A stretch of DNA of 64,000 nt from Blastocladiella emersonii ATCC 22665 (GCA_025594325.1 JANHCV010000001.1:5078961-5142960); one strand, 5' to 3'. Counted from the first letter of the stretch, positions 10,527-22,251 are shown. The notes: generated from the letters alone by a model not told the origin. Translations and numbers: made by a program.

Positions 10527-13500
10527 ATGAAGCGCCCCATGACGGTGCGCAAGCTGATAACTTGCGATCACTTTATACACCTGACAGGAAGCCCTTTGCG
10601 ACGTGCGTCTACAGGCGGCGCCGCCAATGCCTTGAGGCGATTTAGCGAGCTTGTGGGTGGCGACTTCCTCGCACAATGTGGCGCGTGCGATGACGATGTG
10701 CTAGTCGGGGAAGACATCAAATCCCTCCTCAGTACAGCGACCACCGACGACGCGTGGTTGACCAGCAACTTTATCAACCTTTTCTGCCAGCGGCACTTGC
10801 TTCCACAGTTCAACACCGCTCCTCCCGAGTCGCCGCTGGCGTCAATTCACGGCATCAGCCTTAAATACGTAAATGCCGGCCTCGTAGGCCAGTGGCTCGA
10901 TGAAGCGACTTTGGGGGACAATGTTCGATTCTCTTACGAGCAATTCATGAGCGCTATCGCGAATGCTGCACGGGACCCGTCTTTCGCCGTACACAACGAG
11001 ACCTTGCAATTTTTCATTGCTCCAGTTGTCTTCCGCAAGCACTGGACTCTGGTCGTCGTGTACCTTTCTCTTCAGCCCCATCCCGTGTGCCGAATCCTGA
11101 GCTTTGACAGCCGCGGCTCAGTGTTGCCAAACCCGTCATGCGTACGGCGAGACATTCACCCGTACTCGCAAGCTGGTCTCTCGGGATCGCTCCTGTTTCT
11201 CGCGCATCTATTTCTTTCAAAGTTCGAGCAACTCCAGCAAGTCGAGGTGATCGGAATGCACAACGCGCCAAGGCAACTGGACCGAGGCTCGTGTGGAATT
11301 TTCACGTTGCACTTCATGTCCTGTGTCCTCGAACAACTTCAAACCCTCGCCAGCCGTGTCGCGGTTTCCAGCAGCCAGCCCTCGTTCAACTTTCAACCGC
11401 ATCTCGCGCCCCGCTCTGCCGACCTAGAATCACGAATGCACTTGCGAGTCCAATACTTCTTTGATATCTTCCCGCTCGTGATCGAGTACTGTCGGCTCGC
11501 TGGCATTGCGAGGTGCGTTATGTTTGCGACCCATAGGAAAAGCAGGCTAAATTTGCGCGATAGCTATCTTTAGTGAATCATTTGATTCAAGTGCAAGCTC
11601 CGACGACGAAACTTTTCAATGCTCGAGCGAACATTCATCAACTTCGTCCAGCTCGACACCGTCGTCGTCTGGCTCTACAACTCCAACGCCATCTCGACCC
11701 TCCTCGCGTTCGTCAACTCCAGCAGCACCTCGAGTTGCGCCGCTGCCTCGCGCAGATCTGGGTATGTCTTTGACCATGTTAGGGGTTTGTGAACGCTAAC
11801 GCGTCGAGTCGTGTAGGCTCGCATGGCGTTTCGACTACGCTGAGCTCTGGGCAGCTCGACCAACTCATTCAGCAAACTCAGGACAAGCTATCGAAACCCA
11901 CGACCATCCGTCGACCTGACGGGCCGTTCGACATCACGTTTGAACGTCTCCCGACCTCTGACGCTGACGCGCTGCAGTTCTATCAGGTACGAGCACAAGA
12001 GCACTCGAATGTCCAAGTTGACTAACTTGTTCGAGTCGTGTAGAACGTGAATCGCGCGCTCGCCCAACACCATCGCGAAGTTGGCCTCGCCGAGCCGCTC
12101 GTGTATCGCCTCCAAGGCAATAGGAAGCGAAACACTATCCCGCACGCATCTGGTGTCGACTGCGGCATTGAGGCCATGAAGCGGTTCCTTGCGTTCGAGG
12201 GCCGCGGAGCCCGTATTTTTGATTCTGAACCGAGTACGTGATCCTCGCGCCTTGCATGATCCAAGTTGCACTGACCGCGCGTGTCTACGACTCGAATCGA
12301 TTGTAGGCGAAGACCACACATTCTTTGCGACCGTGGTCATCGTCTGCTCCAGGGAGGGCGTGCACAAGCAGAAGCCGAAGGAGCGGCAGCGCGAGAAGCC
12401 TTCGAGGCGGTGCAACTGCCCGTTCCGTATTGTCATCTCGCAGCCGGACCCTTCGGTTGCCGCGCGGGTCGTCGTGGGTCGGTGCAGATGGGAGCACACG
12501 TGTATCGAGATCCCGCCGCAGAGCGTCGAGCTGGGTCCGCTCCCTCCAGCACCCATCCATGGCGTCGTGACGGGTACCCGCGCCATGATGGAGCCGGTCG
12601 TCGAGATGACGCTGAACAGGGACAAGGCGTTCGAGATTCACGCAGAGCTGCAGCGGCAATTCGACACGACCAAGCTCCATCGTAAGCAGGTCAAGCACGC
12701 TCGTCGGCGTGTCACTGAGACGGTCTACGGCAAGCCGGGCGACGACGCAGCCAGGTTTATCAAGCTGCTTGTCGACTCGCCCCAGGAGTACCCGGTGTGG
12801 TTCGCTGACATCGACCCCAAGACGCGAGTACCGCGTCGACTATTCTGGGTGCGACGCCCCCAGCTCGAGGTGCTGCGGGATCACGGGCGCGTCACCATGC
12901 AGGACGTGACGTACAAGACCAACGTGTACGGCCTGTACCTGTCCGTGTTCGTCGTGATCGACAGCAACCTCAACTCGCGGCTCGTCGGGCAAGCGCTCCT
13001 GTCGCGGCAGGCCACCGAGGACCACCAATGGGCATTTTCAGCTCTGCGGCTGGCCATGTACGCAGCTCGCGGCCTCTGGACCATGCCGCCTCGCTCGCTG
13101 CCCGCCAGGTCAGCAGATGCGCTGATCCACTCGGTTCTCGCTCATCGCCCAGACGACGGCCAACTCGCTCACCGTGCAACGACTCAACAAATTGCAGCTC
13201 GCGACGACGCGCAGAGCAACGCGTCGGACACGGACGCGTCTGCGCGCTCCATCAACGAGCGCGACAACGCGCCGCTTGCGGCGTCCTCATCCAGCAACAG
13301 CAGCTCGAGTACGAGTACCACCAGCGCGCCAGATCCAGCTGCTCCCATTGGACTCGACCTCGATCCGCGCTCGCTCACCGAGGGGGACGCGGCGATCGAC
13401 TTCTCGCGCGATTTGCCCGACCTCGTCATCATCACCGACTTTGACCAGGCTGCACAGAACGCTGTGCGAGCGGTGTTCCCCAATGGGCGACCCGTCGGGT

Positions 13501-15087
13501 GCCGCTGGCACATGAACGTGGCCGTCGATATGCGGGACGGGGGCCGTCAGCGGGCGGTTCCACGAACCGCGGACGATCCGCCGAATCTTGCGAAGATCCG
13601 CAAGCGCGCCCGCGAGTTTTTGCTCTACGTCGACGGAGCGCAGACCGAGGAAGAGTTTGAGCGTCGATGGCGTCAACCGCCGCAGGATCTCAACAAGCGC
13701 GTCTACGACTACCTGACGCGCACCTGGCACCCGAAACAGCGGCTGTGGGCGACCTGGGCGATCGGTACCTTCTTCCGCGCGGGCTGTACGACGAGCTCGC
13801 GTGTCGAGGGCATGAACGGCCTCCTCAAGCGGTTCGGCCTCGACACCAACACTCGCTTGATGGGGGTCGACAGTGCGGTCGGCCGCGAGCTCGTTCGCGA
13901 AGCGGATCAGGCCAACAAGATGGAGGCCGTGTACCGCAATAATTTGGGTCGCTCGTTCAGCGACCTCAATGCGGACCTACGCGCCATTGCCAAGGCAATC
14001 GCGCAAAACTGCACTCCAAACGTCGCTAACGCGCTCTTAAGTAGTCTGCAAAACGTGCACAACTGCACTCCAGTGCGGCTGCAGGAGCGCGATCTCGCGG
14101 AAATGCCGTACGACCAGTTCCGCGAGCTCGCCAACAACGAGTGCGCCCGATCGGTATGGCGGGTGGGCCTTCGGCGGTCGTCGCGCGAGCTGTACTACCT
14201 CATTGTCTTCAACGACGGCGCGATTCTCTGCTCGTGTCGCGTCGGCGTGACACATCCATGCGATCACGCGTTCGCCGTGATGTATCACGCCGGGGACGTG
14301 TGGTTCACGCTCAGCATGATTGATGACGCCTACCTCATGGCCAAGGGCAAGAGCCTGGTCGACCGCGACTTCATTTTTCCTAGCGAACACGGCAGTCTGG
14401 GCAAGAACAGCAACGGCGGCGAAGTGCTGCCGCCCGAGCCTGTAGGTCCGGATTTCGGGCAGCTGATCCGCGAGCACATGCGGCCGACTACGCCCAGAGC
14501 TATCGAGGAGGATCTCGACGCGGCCGACGCAGACGTCCTTGTGCTTGACAAGGACGAGTACGACGGCGAGCTCCCGCCGGACGACGACGAGGAGCCTGGC
14601 CCAGCTGCAGGGAAGGGCAAGGCTCCCGCGGCGCGGCAGCCGGTGCAAGGACGAGCGGACAGCCTTCCTGACGTCCGCAACCCGCCCAGAAAGTACGGGA
14701 GCAACCGCGGCCGGCCGCCGAAATCTCCTCCTCGTCCCGCAAGTTGCCCAAAAGACTTTGCAACGCAAGGTACGATTGGTCGCCGCGTTTGAGGGACGTT
14801 CGGATCTCACCATCTGGCGTGTAGCGAAGCGGAAGAGCTCCGCCAAGGCGAACTCGGGCCCCGCGCGCAAGCGCGCACGGCGCGGTACAGTCGAGTCAGC
14901 AAACGCAACTGATTCGAGAACTGCGGTCACGACTGCGGAGCTCGCGACCTTGTCGTCAACGACTGCCGCGCGCTCGATCGCCGCGACCGCGACGGCGACC
15001 ACCACGACCACGCCCGCGGCGATCGCGGACGCGCCCATGACGTCCGGCGCGCGCGCGCTCCAGGAGCTGCTCAAAAAGAAGCACTAG
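10527..15087 (+). CDS. Ulp1 (C48) protease fused to MULE transposase with SWIM zinc finger
   Basis: Exons are 10527-11512, 11574-11761, 11817-11986, 12044-12233, 12307-14769 and 14825-15087. All phases agree, giving 1,419 aa. Residues about 100-330 are a Ulp1/SENP-type cysteine protease: His172 (KHWTLVVVYL), Asp194 (LSFDS), Gln250 and Cys256 (RQLDRGSCGIF). A Ser/Thr-rich linker follows, then a Cys/His region (CNCPF...HTC) typical of MULE DNA-binding domains. The DDE core is Asp711 (MQDVTYKTNVYG), Asp889 (IITDFDQAAQNA) and Glu1012 (SSRVEGMN). A SWIM finger (CSCRV...CDH) starts near 1153, and a basic tail closes the protein. Plant elements can carry Ulp1-like genes, usually as separate ORFs; here the splice phases favour one polypeptide. 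An alternative start at 10517 with a 43-nt intron (10603-10645) would change only the N-terminus. Confidence 0.85.
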
Positions 15088-15326
15088 AGTCGGATAAGAG
15101 CAAGAAATGTTGAGCCTGTCGACCCGTTGAATAAATACGCTTCTGTTTTTCATTTGGCAGCGACATCGCTTCGCGTGAGCTTTTCATTCAGCATTTTTCA
15201 TCACGTTGCATGAACTCTTTTTTATGTGTGTGATTTTTTGCGGAGTCAGTACAAGTCGACGGGGCCGTGAGAACGGCGGCCGGCCGCGGGAAATCGACGC
15301 GTCGCGATATCATGTGACCGTGGCTT

Positions 15327-15401
15327 GGGGGCAGAATAGCCGAGGGGGCAGAATAGCCGCGGGGGGCAGAATAACCGGCTGGGGGGCAGAATAGGAATCG
15401 C
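15327..15401 (-). repeat. Right terminal inverted repeat with four tandem units
   Basis: Copies of GGGGGCAGAATARCC start at about 15327, 15344, 15361 and 15381. Read as reverse complement they repeat the left end, including the CAGCCGG spacer between the first two units. Confidence 0.85.
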
Positions 15402-15410
15402 CGCAAAAAA
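15402..15410. repeat. Target-site duplication, right copy
   Basis: CGCAAAAAA, identical to 10076-10084, lies directly outside the right inverted repeat. Confidence 0.7.
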
Positions 15411-15479
15411 CCACGTCCATGTTTCAACTAAACGCTCGTCTGTATTCCCAATATCCTACTTACCCACTCGTGCCAACCC

Positions 15480-18135
15480 TCAGAGGCCGACGCGGAACAA
15501 GATCTGCTTGCCCTTCTTCCCCTTGCCCTTCCCGCCGACCTCGGCCGCCTCACTACTCGCGGACGACGCGGCCGCGGACTGGCCCCAGCCGAGCCCGACG
15601 ATGGGCGACGCGGACGCCGACGACGGGAGCGACGGGTAGTCGGCAGCGCTGACGGGCGCGGCCATGGCGCCGCGCTTCTGCTTGGGCGGGGGCGAGGGCG
15701 ACGACGCCGCCGCCATGGGCGATGCGGGGCGGGCAGCAGCCGCGGCGGGCGCGGCAGCAGCAGCAGCGGAGCCCGCGGCCCAGGGACCCGACGAGACGGG
15801 TCGCACAGCGGCCTTGCCCTTGTTCTTCTTAGCGGCGGCCGCGACGGCCGAGGCGACGGGGACGGGGACCGCGGGGACGTCGGGGACGTTCCAGACGGAA
15901 CTGCCGCCGGCGGCGTTCTTAGCCGTGTTCGCGCGGACGGCGCGGTTCTGCGGGAGGATGTAGCTCCACGACGGCGGGTTCGCGGCGGACGCGATGTTAG
16001 ACCGGCTGCCGCGGGGCGACGTGCCGCCGGAGGTGTTGCGGATGACGAGGACGCGCGGGGCGGGCGGGGCGCGGCGGTCGCGGACCGCGACGTTGAGGTC
16101 GTGCCGCTTGTCGTTGTTTGGGCACGTGGCGATGACGGCGTCGAGCACGCTGTCGAGCTGCGCGCGCGGCTTGTCGGCGAGCAGCGCCGTGAGCGCCGTC
16201 ACGAACTCGGCGGCCGTGATGGCGCTCGACATGTACGCCGACGACATGGACTGGAACTCGCGCAGCTTGGGCCGCGACTGGTCCAGCAGCGCGTACAGCT
16301 GCGTGAGCACCGGCGACGACTTGATGGCGCGGTCCTCGGCCGCCTCGCGCGACTCGGCCGCGGCCGTGGCGGGAGCCGACGCCGACGCCGTCACGGGCGC
16401 GCGCGTCAGGTTGCCGAACCCGGGTGGCGGGCGGATCATGCGCGCGGGCGGGGCGCCGGGCACGGCGCGGCCGGCGGGGCCCGGGCCCACGGGAGCAGCA
16501 GCGGGAGGCGGTGATGCCGACGAAGCGGACGAAGATGAGGACGCAGCGGCGGCAGCGGCAGCCTCGGCGGGCGTCGGGGCGGCAGCAGCGGTATCTGCGT
16601 CGTTGGCGGCGCCCTTCTTTTTCCGTTCCCGCTTGGGCTTTGGCGCTGCTGCTGCTTCTCCCTGCGAGGCAGCAGTAGCAGAAGCGGAAGCCGACGAGGA
16701 CGAGGCAGCAGCACCGGCGTCGCGGCCGCCACCACGGCGATCCGAGCCCGCCGGGTCGCGGTTCTTGCCGCGGCGGTTCCCGGCGGCCGAGGCCTCGCGG
16801 CTGCTCGAGGCGGACGAGGACGAGGGGACGACGGTGAAGGCAGTGTCGATGCGGCGCGCGTGGTTGGCGTGGGCGCGCTGCCTGCCGCCGCCCGGGTGGT
16901 AGACCTGGCCGTGGACCTCGGACATGTGGGCCTTGAGGTCGATCTCGGAGGCGAAGACGACGAACTTGGCCTCGATGCACTCCTGGTGGTTGCAGGGCCA
17001 GTGCTCGTCGTCAAAGTGGTCCTCGAGGCCGGCGTAGTCGCGGTAGTAGACGTTGCGGATGCCGTCGCGCTGGCACAGGAAGCACTCCTCGTGGCGCTCG
17101 CGGCAGTGCGCGTACAGCTCGTCGTTGCCGTAGAAGCGCTTCTGGCAGAAGCCGCACGCCGGGTGGCCCTTGACGACCGAGTCGTCCGGGTTCACGACGC
17201 GGTCGAGGATCGCCAGGTCGCCGTGCTCGCGGTGGTGGCGCAGCGCGTCGGCCGGGTACAGCGTGTGCTCGTGCGCGAACAGCAGCTTGTGGCCGATGCA
17301 GATGTCGCACAGCGAGTGGCCGTGCGTCTTGTGGACGTGCGACTTGAGCCCGTTCCACCCGCCGGGCCCGTCGTGCACGAAGGTGCACTGCGGGTCCGGG
17401 CAGTGGTACCGCAGCAGCGACAGCGACGCCGCGTACGTCTCCTGCGAGTCGAACCACAGCTTGAGCGCCGCGTCGTGGTACGGCTGCTCGGCGAGCGGCA
17501 CGAACGCCTCGAACTCGGCCGCGGGTCCGTGGTTCTTGGTCACCACCACCTCGTCCATCTCGGCTTTGCAGAACGGGCACGAGAAGTCCTTGTACAGCGC
17601 GCGCATGCGCAGCGTGCAGACGTGACAGGTCCTGCGTACGGGCGCCGGGATCGCGTCAGTCTTCCGTCTCAGGTTCGCGCGAGCACACGACCAAAGCGTA
17701 CCGGTGGTTACACGGGCCGACCGACGAGTAGACCATCTCCTCGGTACAGATGAAGCACGACTCGGCCGCCCCCTCGGCGTCGCCGTCGTCCTCCTCGTGC
17801 TCGTCGTCGTTACCACGCGCGGCCGTCGGCTTGGCGGAGGCGAGGAAGATGTTGACGTCGAGGGCCTGGCCGTTGAGCATGGTCGACGTGGTGACGTTGG
17901 CGTCGCCGCCGCGGCGCGGACCGGCAGCACCCCCGCGACCGCCGCCACGACCACCACGGCCGGACCCGCGCCCACCGCGGCCGTTGCCGTCGCCCGTCAG
18001 GATCGCCGGGTTGTCGTTGGCGCGGCGCGGGCGACCACCACCACCACCGCGCGCGCTGCCGCCGCCGCGGCCGCCGCGCGACGCGGACGACGCGCCGTTG
18101 GCGGGAGTGCCGTTGGTGTTGTTGGTGTTGGACAT
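15480..18135 (-). CDS. HEL2: Hel2/ZNF598-type RING E3 ubiquitin ligase
   Basis: This ligase marks the small subunit of collided ribosomes with ubiquitin and starts ribosome-associated quality control. Exons are 18135-17702 and 17631-15480, with a 70-nt GTACGC...GCAG intron that splits the RING; the product is 861 aa. The RING reads CFICTEEM (Cys127, Cys130), then CNHRTCHVCTLRMRALY and CPFCKAEM. It is followed by the family's row of C2H2 fingers (CPDPQCTFVH, CDICIGHK, CGFCQKRFYG, CFLCQRDG) and YYRDYAGLEDHFDDEHWPC. The N-terminus, residues about 20-75, is unusually rich in RGG/GRG repeats, which often bind RNA. The C-terminal half is low-complexity Ala/Pro/Ser. The transposon ends about 70 bp past its stop codon. 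Confidence 0.93.
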
Positions 18136-18565
18136 GGCGTGGTGTTGATGCGTTGCAAGATGCGTGGAGGGGGAGGGGAGGGGTGCGTGGGAGCGAGAGG
18201 GAGGGAGGGGGGGAGCAGCGCGCTTTCAAGTGGGACGCGCGCGAGCGAGGGGGATCGGATCGAGGCGGGCGAGCGAGCGGGCCGGGCCGTGCGAGGCGCC
18301 GGGAGTGAGGCACTGGCAAGAGCGCGTGGGTGGCTCGGGTCGACTCGACGGAGCGAGAGAGGGGAGGGGAAAGTTGAGGTTTACGACGGCGGCCGGCAGC
18401 AGCGGCGATCGGAGACAAAATCGCCGCGCGGTGGCGACGTCGCAACGCAAAACGTGACCCGAGGGACGCACTCGGCGCTTTCGCCGGGCCAACCCCTCGC
18501 CCTCGCAGCATCACACAGGCCATCACCCCCACGTAAACTATATATATTGCGTTCCGGGAGGGGGC
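18136..18565. other. Intergenic region, purine-rich on the plus strand
   Basis: This 430-bp gap is the upstream region of Hel2. It has a long plus-strand G/A-rich tract (18166-18240), so the Hel2 strand is pyrimidine-rich. TTGATGCGTTGCA at 18145-18157 lies 10 bp from the Hel2 start and resembles the 15-mer shared by the POL1 and MCM4 promoters. A TATATATA run lies near 18540. I see no gene. Confidence 0.5.
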
Positions 18566-19303
18566 TCACGCCGACTCGGCGTCCGCGGCGGCGGATACTA
18601 TTTCTCCCGCGTCCTCGGATCCGGCGGGGAGCGCGCGCTCGGCCGCCTTGAGGAAGTTGACGTGGTTCGGGTGGTACGTGATGAGCCTGCACGGCAGTCG
18701 CGTGAGATGTTAGTTCCGTTCAATCTCGAACGGATTGGGGAAGCGTACATCTCCTGGACGAGGTCGCCGAGCTTCTGCTCGCCGCCCTTGGTCTTGAGCA
18801 GGCACGCGAGGCACTCGGTCCCGCACCACTTGGCCGCTACACACACGCGATATCAGCGCCGATCACGGTCTAAACGAGACGCAAGTCGACGCACTGTAAT
18901 AGGTCGCGACAAACGCGCTGCCCGAGACGGCGCCAATCGCTAGCGCGAGGTTGAACACGCTGGGCTCAGGCAACGCGTCGCCGGCCTTCTTCGCCGCCGC
19001 GTCGGCCTTGGCCATGCGCGCCGCGGCCTTGGCCGCCTGCGCCGCGTTGAGCGACCGCGGAGCCGTCGCGGCGAGGTGCTGCGTGTTGCGCGCGGCCTGC
19101 GCCTTGACCATGGCCATGAGCTCGGGCCGGATCGCGCGCGTGCCCGCCCACACAAAGAAGCCGAGCACCATGGCGCCCGCCATCATCGTGTTGCGCGAGT
19201 ACGTGTCGAGGCACTCCTTCTCGGCCTCGGACGGCGTGTACGCCGTCGTGCTCACGAACTTGTTGACTTGCGCCAGAATGCTCTTCTCCAGCATGGTCGA
19301 CAT
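18566..19303 (-). CDS. Small membrane protein of unknown function
   Basis: Three exons (19303-18895, 18836-18749, 18686-18566) join in phase to 205 aa. The introns are 58 nt (GTGCGT...GTAG) and 62 nt (GTACGC...GCAG, CTAAC branch). Two hydrophobic spans are visible: MMAGAMVLGFFVWAG and VFNLALAIGAVSGSAFVATYY. Between them is an Ala/Lys-rich helix-like stretch. After the second span, a Cys-bearing segment (KWCGTECLACLLKTKGG) precedes a conserved-looking tail (LITYHPNHVNFLKAAE). The two-TM layout with Cys motifs suggests an organelle membrane protein, but I recognise no family. It is divergent from MUS81 over 234 bp. Confidence 0.75.
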
Positions 19304-19537
19304 GGTGGCGCGTTGCGGTAAGTTACTCTGACGGGTGCGCTACGGCAAGATACATGGGCGAGAGGATCGACAAGAGCGTCGCGAGAGAGAAAAAGGTTGA
19401 GAGCGGCCGACTTCAGCCACGGCGTGACGTAAAAGTGTGGCGCTTCCGCTCTTCACCGTTCAAGTCGCGCGCGACCGCTCCTTTTAGCTCTCTCTCCCCT
19501 CGAACGCGGCCCAGATGCCTGCCCAAAACGAAATCAA

Positions 19538-22135
19538 ATGAACTCGGCCATCCGCACGCCCAACGACCACATCCTCGACGTGCTGCACGATGCGCTCGAA
19601 GAGCACCGGCGCACCGGCGACAAGAACCGCGTCATGGCCTACTCCCGGGCCATTGCCGCCGTGCGGAAGCATCCGACGCGCCTCAACAATGGCACGGAGG
19701 CCAAGCAGCTCAAGGGCATTGCGGATGGCATTGCCCGCCGCATCGACGACGGGCTCAACCTGCGCACGGAAACGCTGATGCTGCCTCCGCAGGATGACGG
19801 CGACGACGAGGCCGACCGCGCCGCGCAGCGGTCCGACATGCTCCCGCTGCACCCGGGCCGGTCTCGCCCTGATGAGAACGCCGTCACATACCGTCTGGGT
19901 ACGCTCTGTTCGGAGCCATGAACGCGTTTCGCACTAACCTCCACCAACAACGTAGTTGAGGGCACCCCGCCGCCGCAGAAACCGAAGCGCGCGTTCCCGA
20001 CCGACCTCGATTTCGCCGAGCTGACCGACCTCGCCGTCAGCACCGTGTCGGGCTCGCGCAACAGCAGCAACCGCCAGCCGCTCCTCATCCCGCTGCGTCC
20101 CAGCGGGCCCATCTCCGCCTCGTCGTCGGCCTCGGGCATGCTCGCCACCCCGATGATCACGCCCACGTCGCGTCCCGGAGCGCAGCCGACCCAGCTTGCG
20201 CCAGCGCCTGCGCCCACGTTCCTCCCGCCCGCGATCCCGCGCCCGGCCCACCATGCTCCGACCCCGCCGTCCATCTCTCCCGCCTCCTCCTTCACCACTC
20301 CCGCCGAAACGCCGCGCAAGCGCGCCAACCCCGACGACGCGCCCGACACCGCCACGCCGCTCCCTGCAAAGCGCCGCGCGGTCAGCGGCGGCGGGATCTC
20401 GCCCGCGAACCCGCCCGCGATCGGCTCGCCCGCGTGCGCCGTGCTCCTGGCGCTCCTCGACTGGGCCACGGCTGACCCGCCGCGTCACCTGCTCACGCGC
20501 ACCGACATTGTCGCGCGCGCGCGTCGTTTCAGTCGCGAGTCCGCCGCCGTCGGCGGGCAGCCGACGCCCGTGCTCGACCTCCTGCGCGACAGCCGCCTCG
20601 TCGACGTCGCGCAGGGCGCCAGTGGCGGCGAGGAGGTGTTCGGTTTCACGGCCGCGGGACGCGAGTTTGCGGAGCAGGTGTACCGCGACGCGCGCGCCGC
20701 GGGACGCGAAGACCAGGTGATTCCCTCGTTCGAGGAGGGGCTGGCGGTCGCGGTCGCGGCCGAGGTGGGTGTGCCGAAACGCGAGCCGCACGTCGTGGCG
20801 CCGAAGCCGGAGCTGCCTGTCGCCGAGCTCAAGCAGGAGCCGCTCGCGATGCCGAAGGCGGAGCAGTTCATCCAGCCCAAGCAGGAGCAGCCCGTTCCCG
20901 CGCCCAAGCGCGAGCCGCTCGTCGCTCCACCGGCGCTCCCGACCGCGCCGCCGACACCGCAAGTCGGAGCCGGCAGCAAAGACGGCGTCGCGTGGCCCGT
21001 GAACGACGGCCTCGCACCGCCCGCCGCCGTCACGGTACCGGCGTGGGACCCGTTCCGCGTGCACACGCTCCCGGCGGGCTCGTTTGACATTGTCATGGTG
21101 ATCGACAAGGCCAAGCACGAGCACGAGCCGCCCGCCGAGTTCCGCGAGTGCCTGCGGCAGCACCAGGTCGATTTCGCCGAGCACGTGCTCGCGATCGGGC
21201 ACGTCGTGTGGGTGGCGCGCCCGCACGGGTCCAAGGCGCACGACGCGTCGACGTACGTGGTCCTCGACTACATTGGCGAGCGCCGCCACGTCCTCGACCT
21301 GGCCGCGTGCGTCAGCCCGCGGAACCCGGGCAACGTCGCGACGTGGCGCGAGCGCATGTGGCGGTACGCGCACACGGGGCTCCCGCACAAGCTGTTCCTG
21401 CTCGACGAGGGCGTTTCGGTCGAGGCGCTCGCGGATCCGGGCGACCGCACCAAGGAGCAGCTCGAGGCCGACGCCGAGGCGGTCCGCGGCAGCATGCGGT
21501 CGACGAACGCGCGGTCCGTGGTTGCCGAGGACTTCAACCTGCACCCGACGCAGTCGTACAAGGAGACGGCCGAGCAGCTCGCGCACTTCACGCGCGCCAT
21601 CGAGCGCGTCTGGGCCGGCCGCCCGCTGCACTACCTGCTGCCCGACCAGGCGCCCGCGCGCTGGGACTGGCTACGGTACCGCGCGTTCGGCGAGGTGCGC
21701 GAGTCGGCCCACGGCAATGGCGCGATGCTCCTGCACCCGCTGTCGCCCGAGGACGCGGCCTTGCACGCCGTCAACCAGGGCGCGGCCGCGCGGTGTCACC
21801 GCGCCCCGCACGTCCTGTTCACGCACTTCAACGTGCTGATGCAGAAGTCGGAGCACATCGTGGTGCGCGACCTGTTCGTGCGCATGCCCATGGCGATCCA
21901 TGGCGTGTCGCTCGAGAAGGCGCGGTTCGTCGCGGACATGTTCGGCACGCCGCACGCCCTCAACCAGCGGCTCCGTGACGTCGAACCGGCACTGCGCGGT
22001 AAGCTCGTCGCGGAAATGTGCAAGGAGGCCGAGGAAGACGCGGGCGTGCCGCTCGGCACTCGGGTGGTCAAGCCGGACACGAGCAGCAAGATCGCGCAGG
22101 TGTTCGCGGGTGAAGTTGGAAATCGGTTTTGCTGA
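19538..22135 (+). CDS. MUS81: MUS81-family structure-specific endonuclease subunit with altered active site
   Basis: MUS81 with EME1 cuts branched DNA at stalled forks and recombination junctions. Exons are 19538-19898 and 19956-22135 (57-nt GTACGC...GTAG intron), 846 aa; the family is usually 550-650. Residues 1-60 are the N-terminal helix-hairpin-helix (GDKNRVMAYSRAIAAVRKHP, KQLKGIADGIARRID). A winged-helix region (SPACAVLLALLDWATADP) follows about residue 270. The ERCC4 nuclease fold starts near Asp504 (FDIVMVIDKAKH). The GDx(n)ERKx3D signature is changed: GD reads GH (His536), ERK reads ERR (562-564), Asp568 is kept. A C-terminal HhH includes AIHGVSLEKA. Pro/Lys/Glu-rich linkers add length. 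Full length and good domain order argue against a pseudogene. Confidence 0.88.
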
Positions 22136-22230
22136 GATTGCTGCGGGTTGTATTTATGCATGTATTTTTTATCACCAAGGTGCCGAAGCGAGTGGGTCGA
22201 AGCAAGGGAATAATAGGTCGAAGTTCGGAT

Positions 22231-22251
22231 CACGTGTTGGGAAAACACGTG
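22231..22251. repeat. Inverted repeat with two CACGTG sites
   Basis: CACGTGTT, a 5-base spacer GGGAA, then AACACGTG form a perfect 8-bp inverted repeat. It lies about 100 bp past the MUS81 stop and 200 bp before the ADAM start. It could be a transcript-end hairpin or a pair of bHLH (E-box) sites. The rest of 22136-22449 shows no gene. Confidence 0.45.

Larger units (their letters stand above)
10085..15401 (+). mobile_element. Complete Mutator-like (MULE) DNA transposon with Ulp1-transposase gene
   Basis: The element is 5,317 bp, flanked by a 9-bp direct repeat (CGCAAAAAA) and bounded by inverted repeats built from a TATTCTGCCCCCC unit. It carries one spliced gene encoding a C48 protease fused to a MULE transposase. 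All catalytic residues are intact and the six exons splice without a stop, so it looks recent and possibly active. Bases 10158-10516, between the left repeat and the gene, are AT-richer and hold no other ORF I trust; 15088-15326 is 3' UTR. The right end lies about 70 bp from the Hel2 stop codon. Confidence 0.88.

Noticed and set aside
10517..10645. Alternative start of the Ulp1-MULE gene at 10517 with a 43-nt intron
   Set aside because: It is possible in frame, but the intron is shorter than any other here and lacks a branch point; kept only as an alternative.
11574..12233. Ulp1 protease and transposase as two separate genes in the MULE
   Set aside because: The connecting exons are in phase, have good splice sites and meet no stop, so one gene is simpler.
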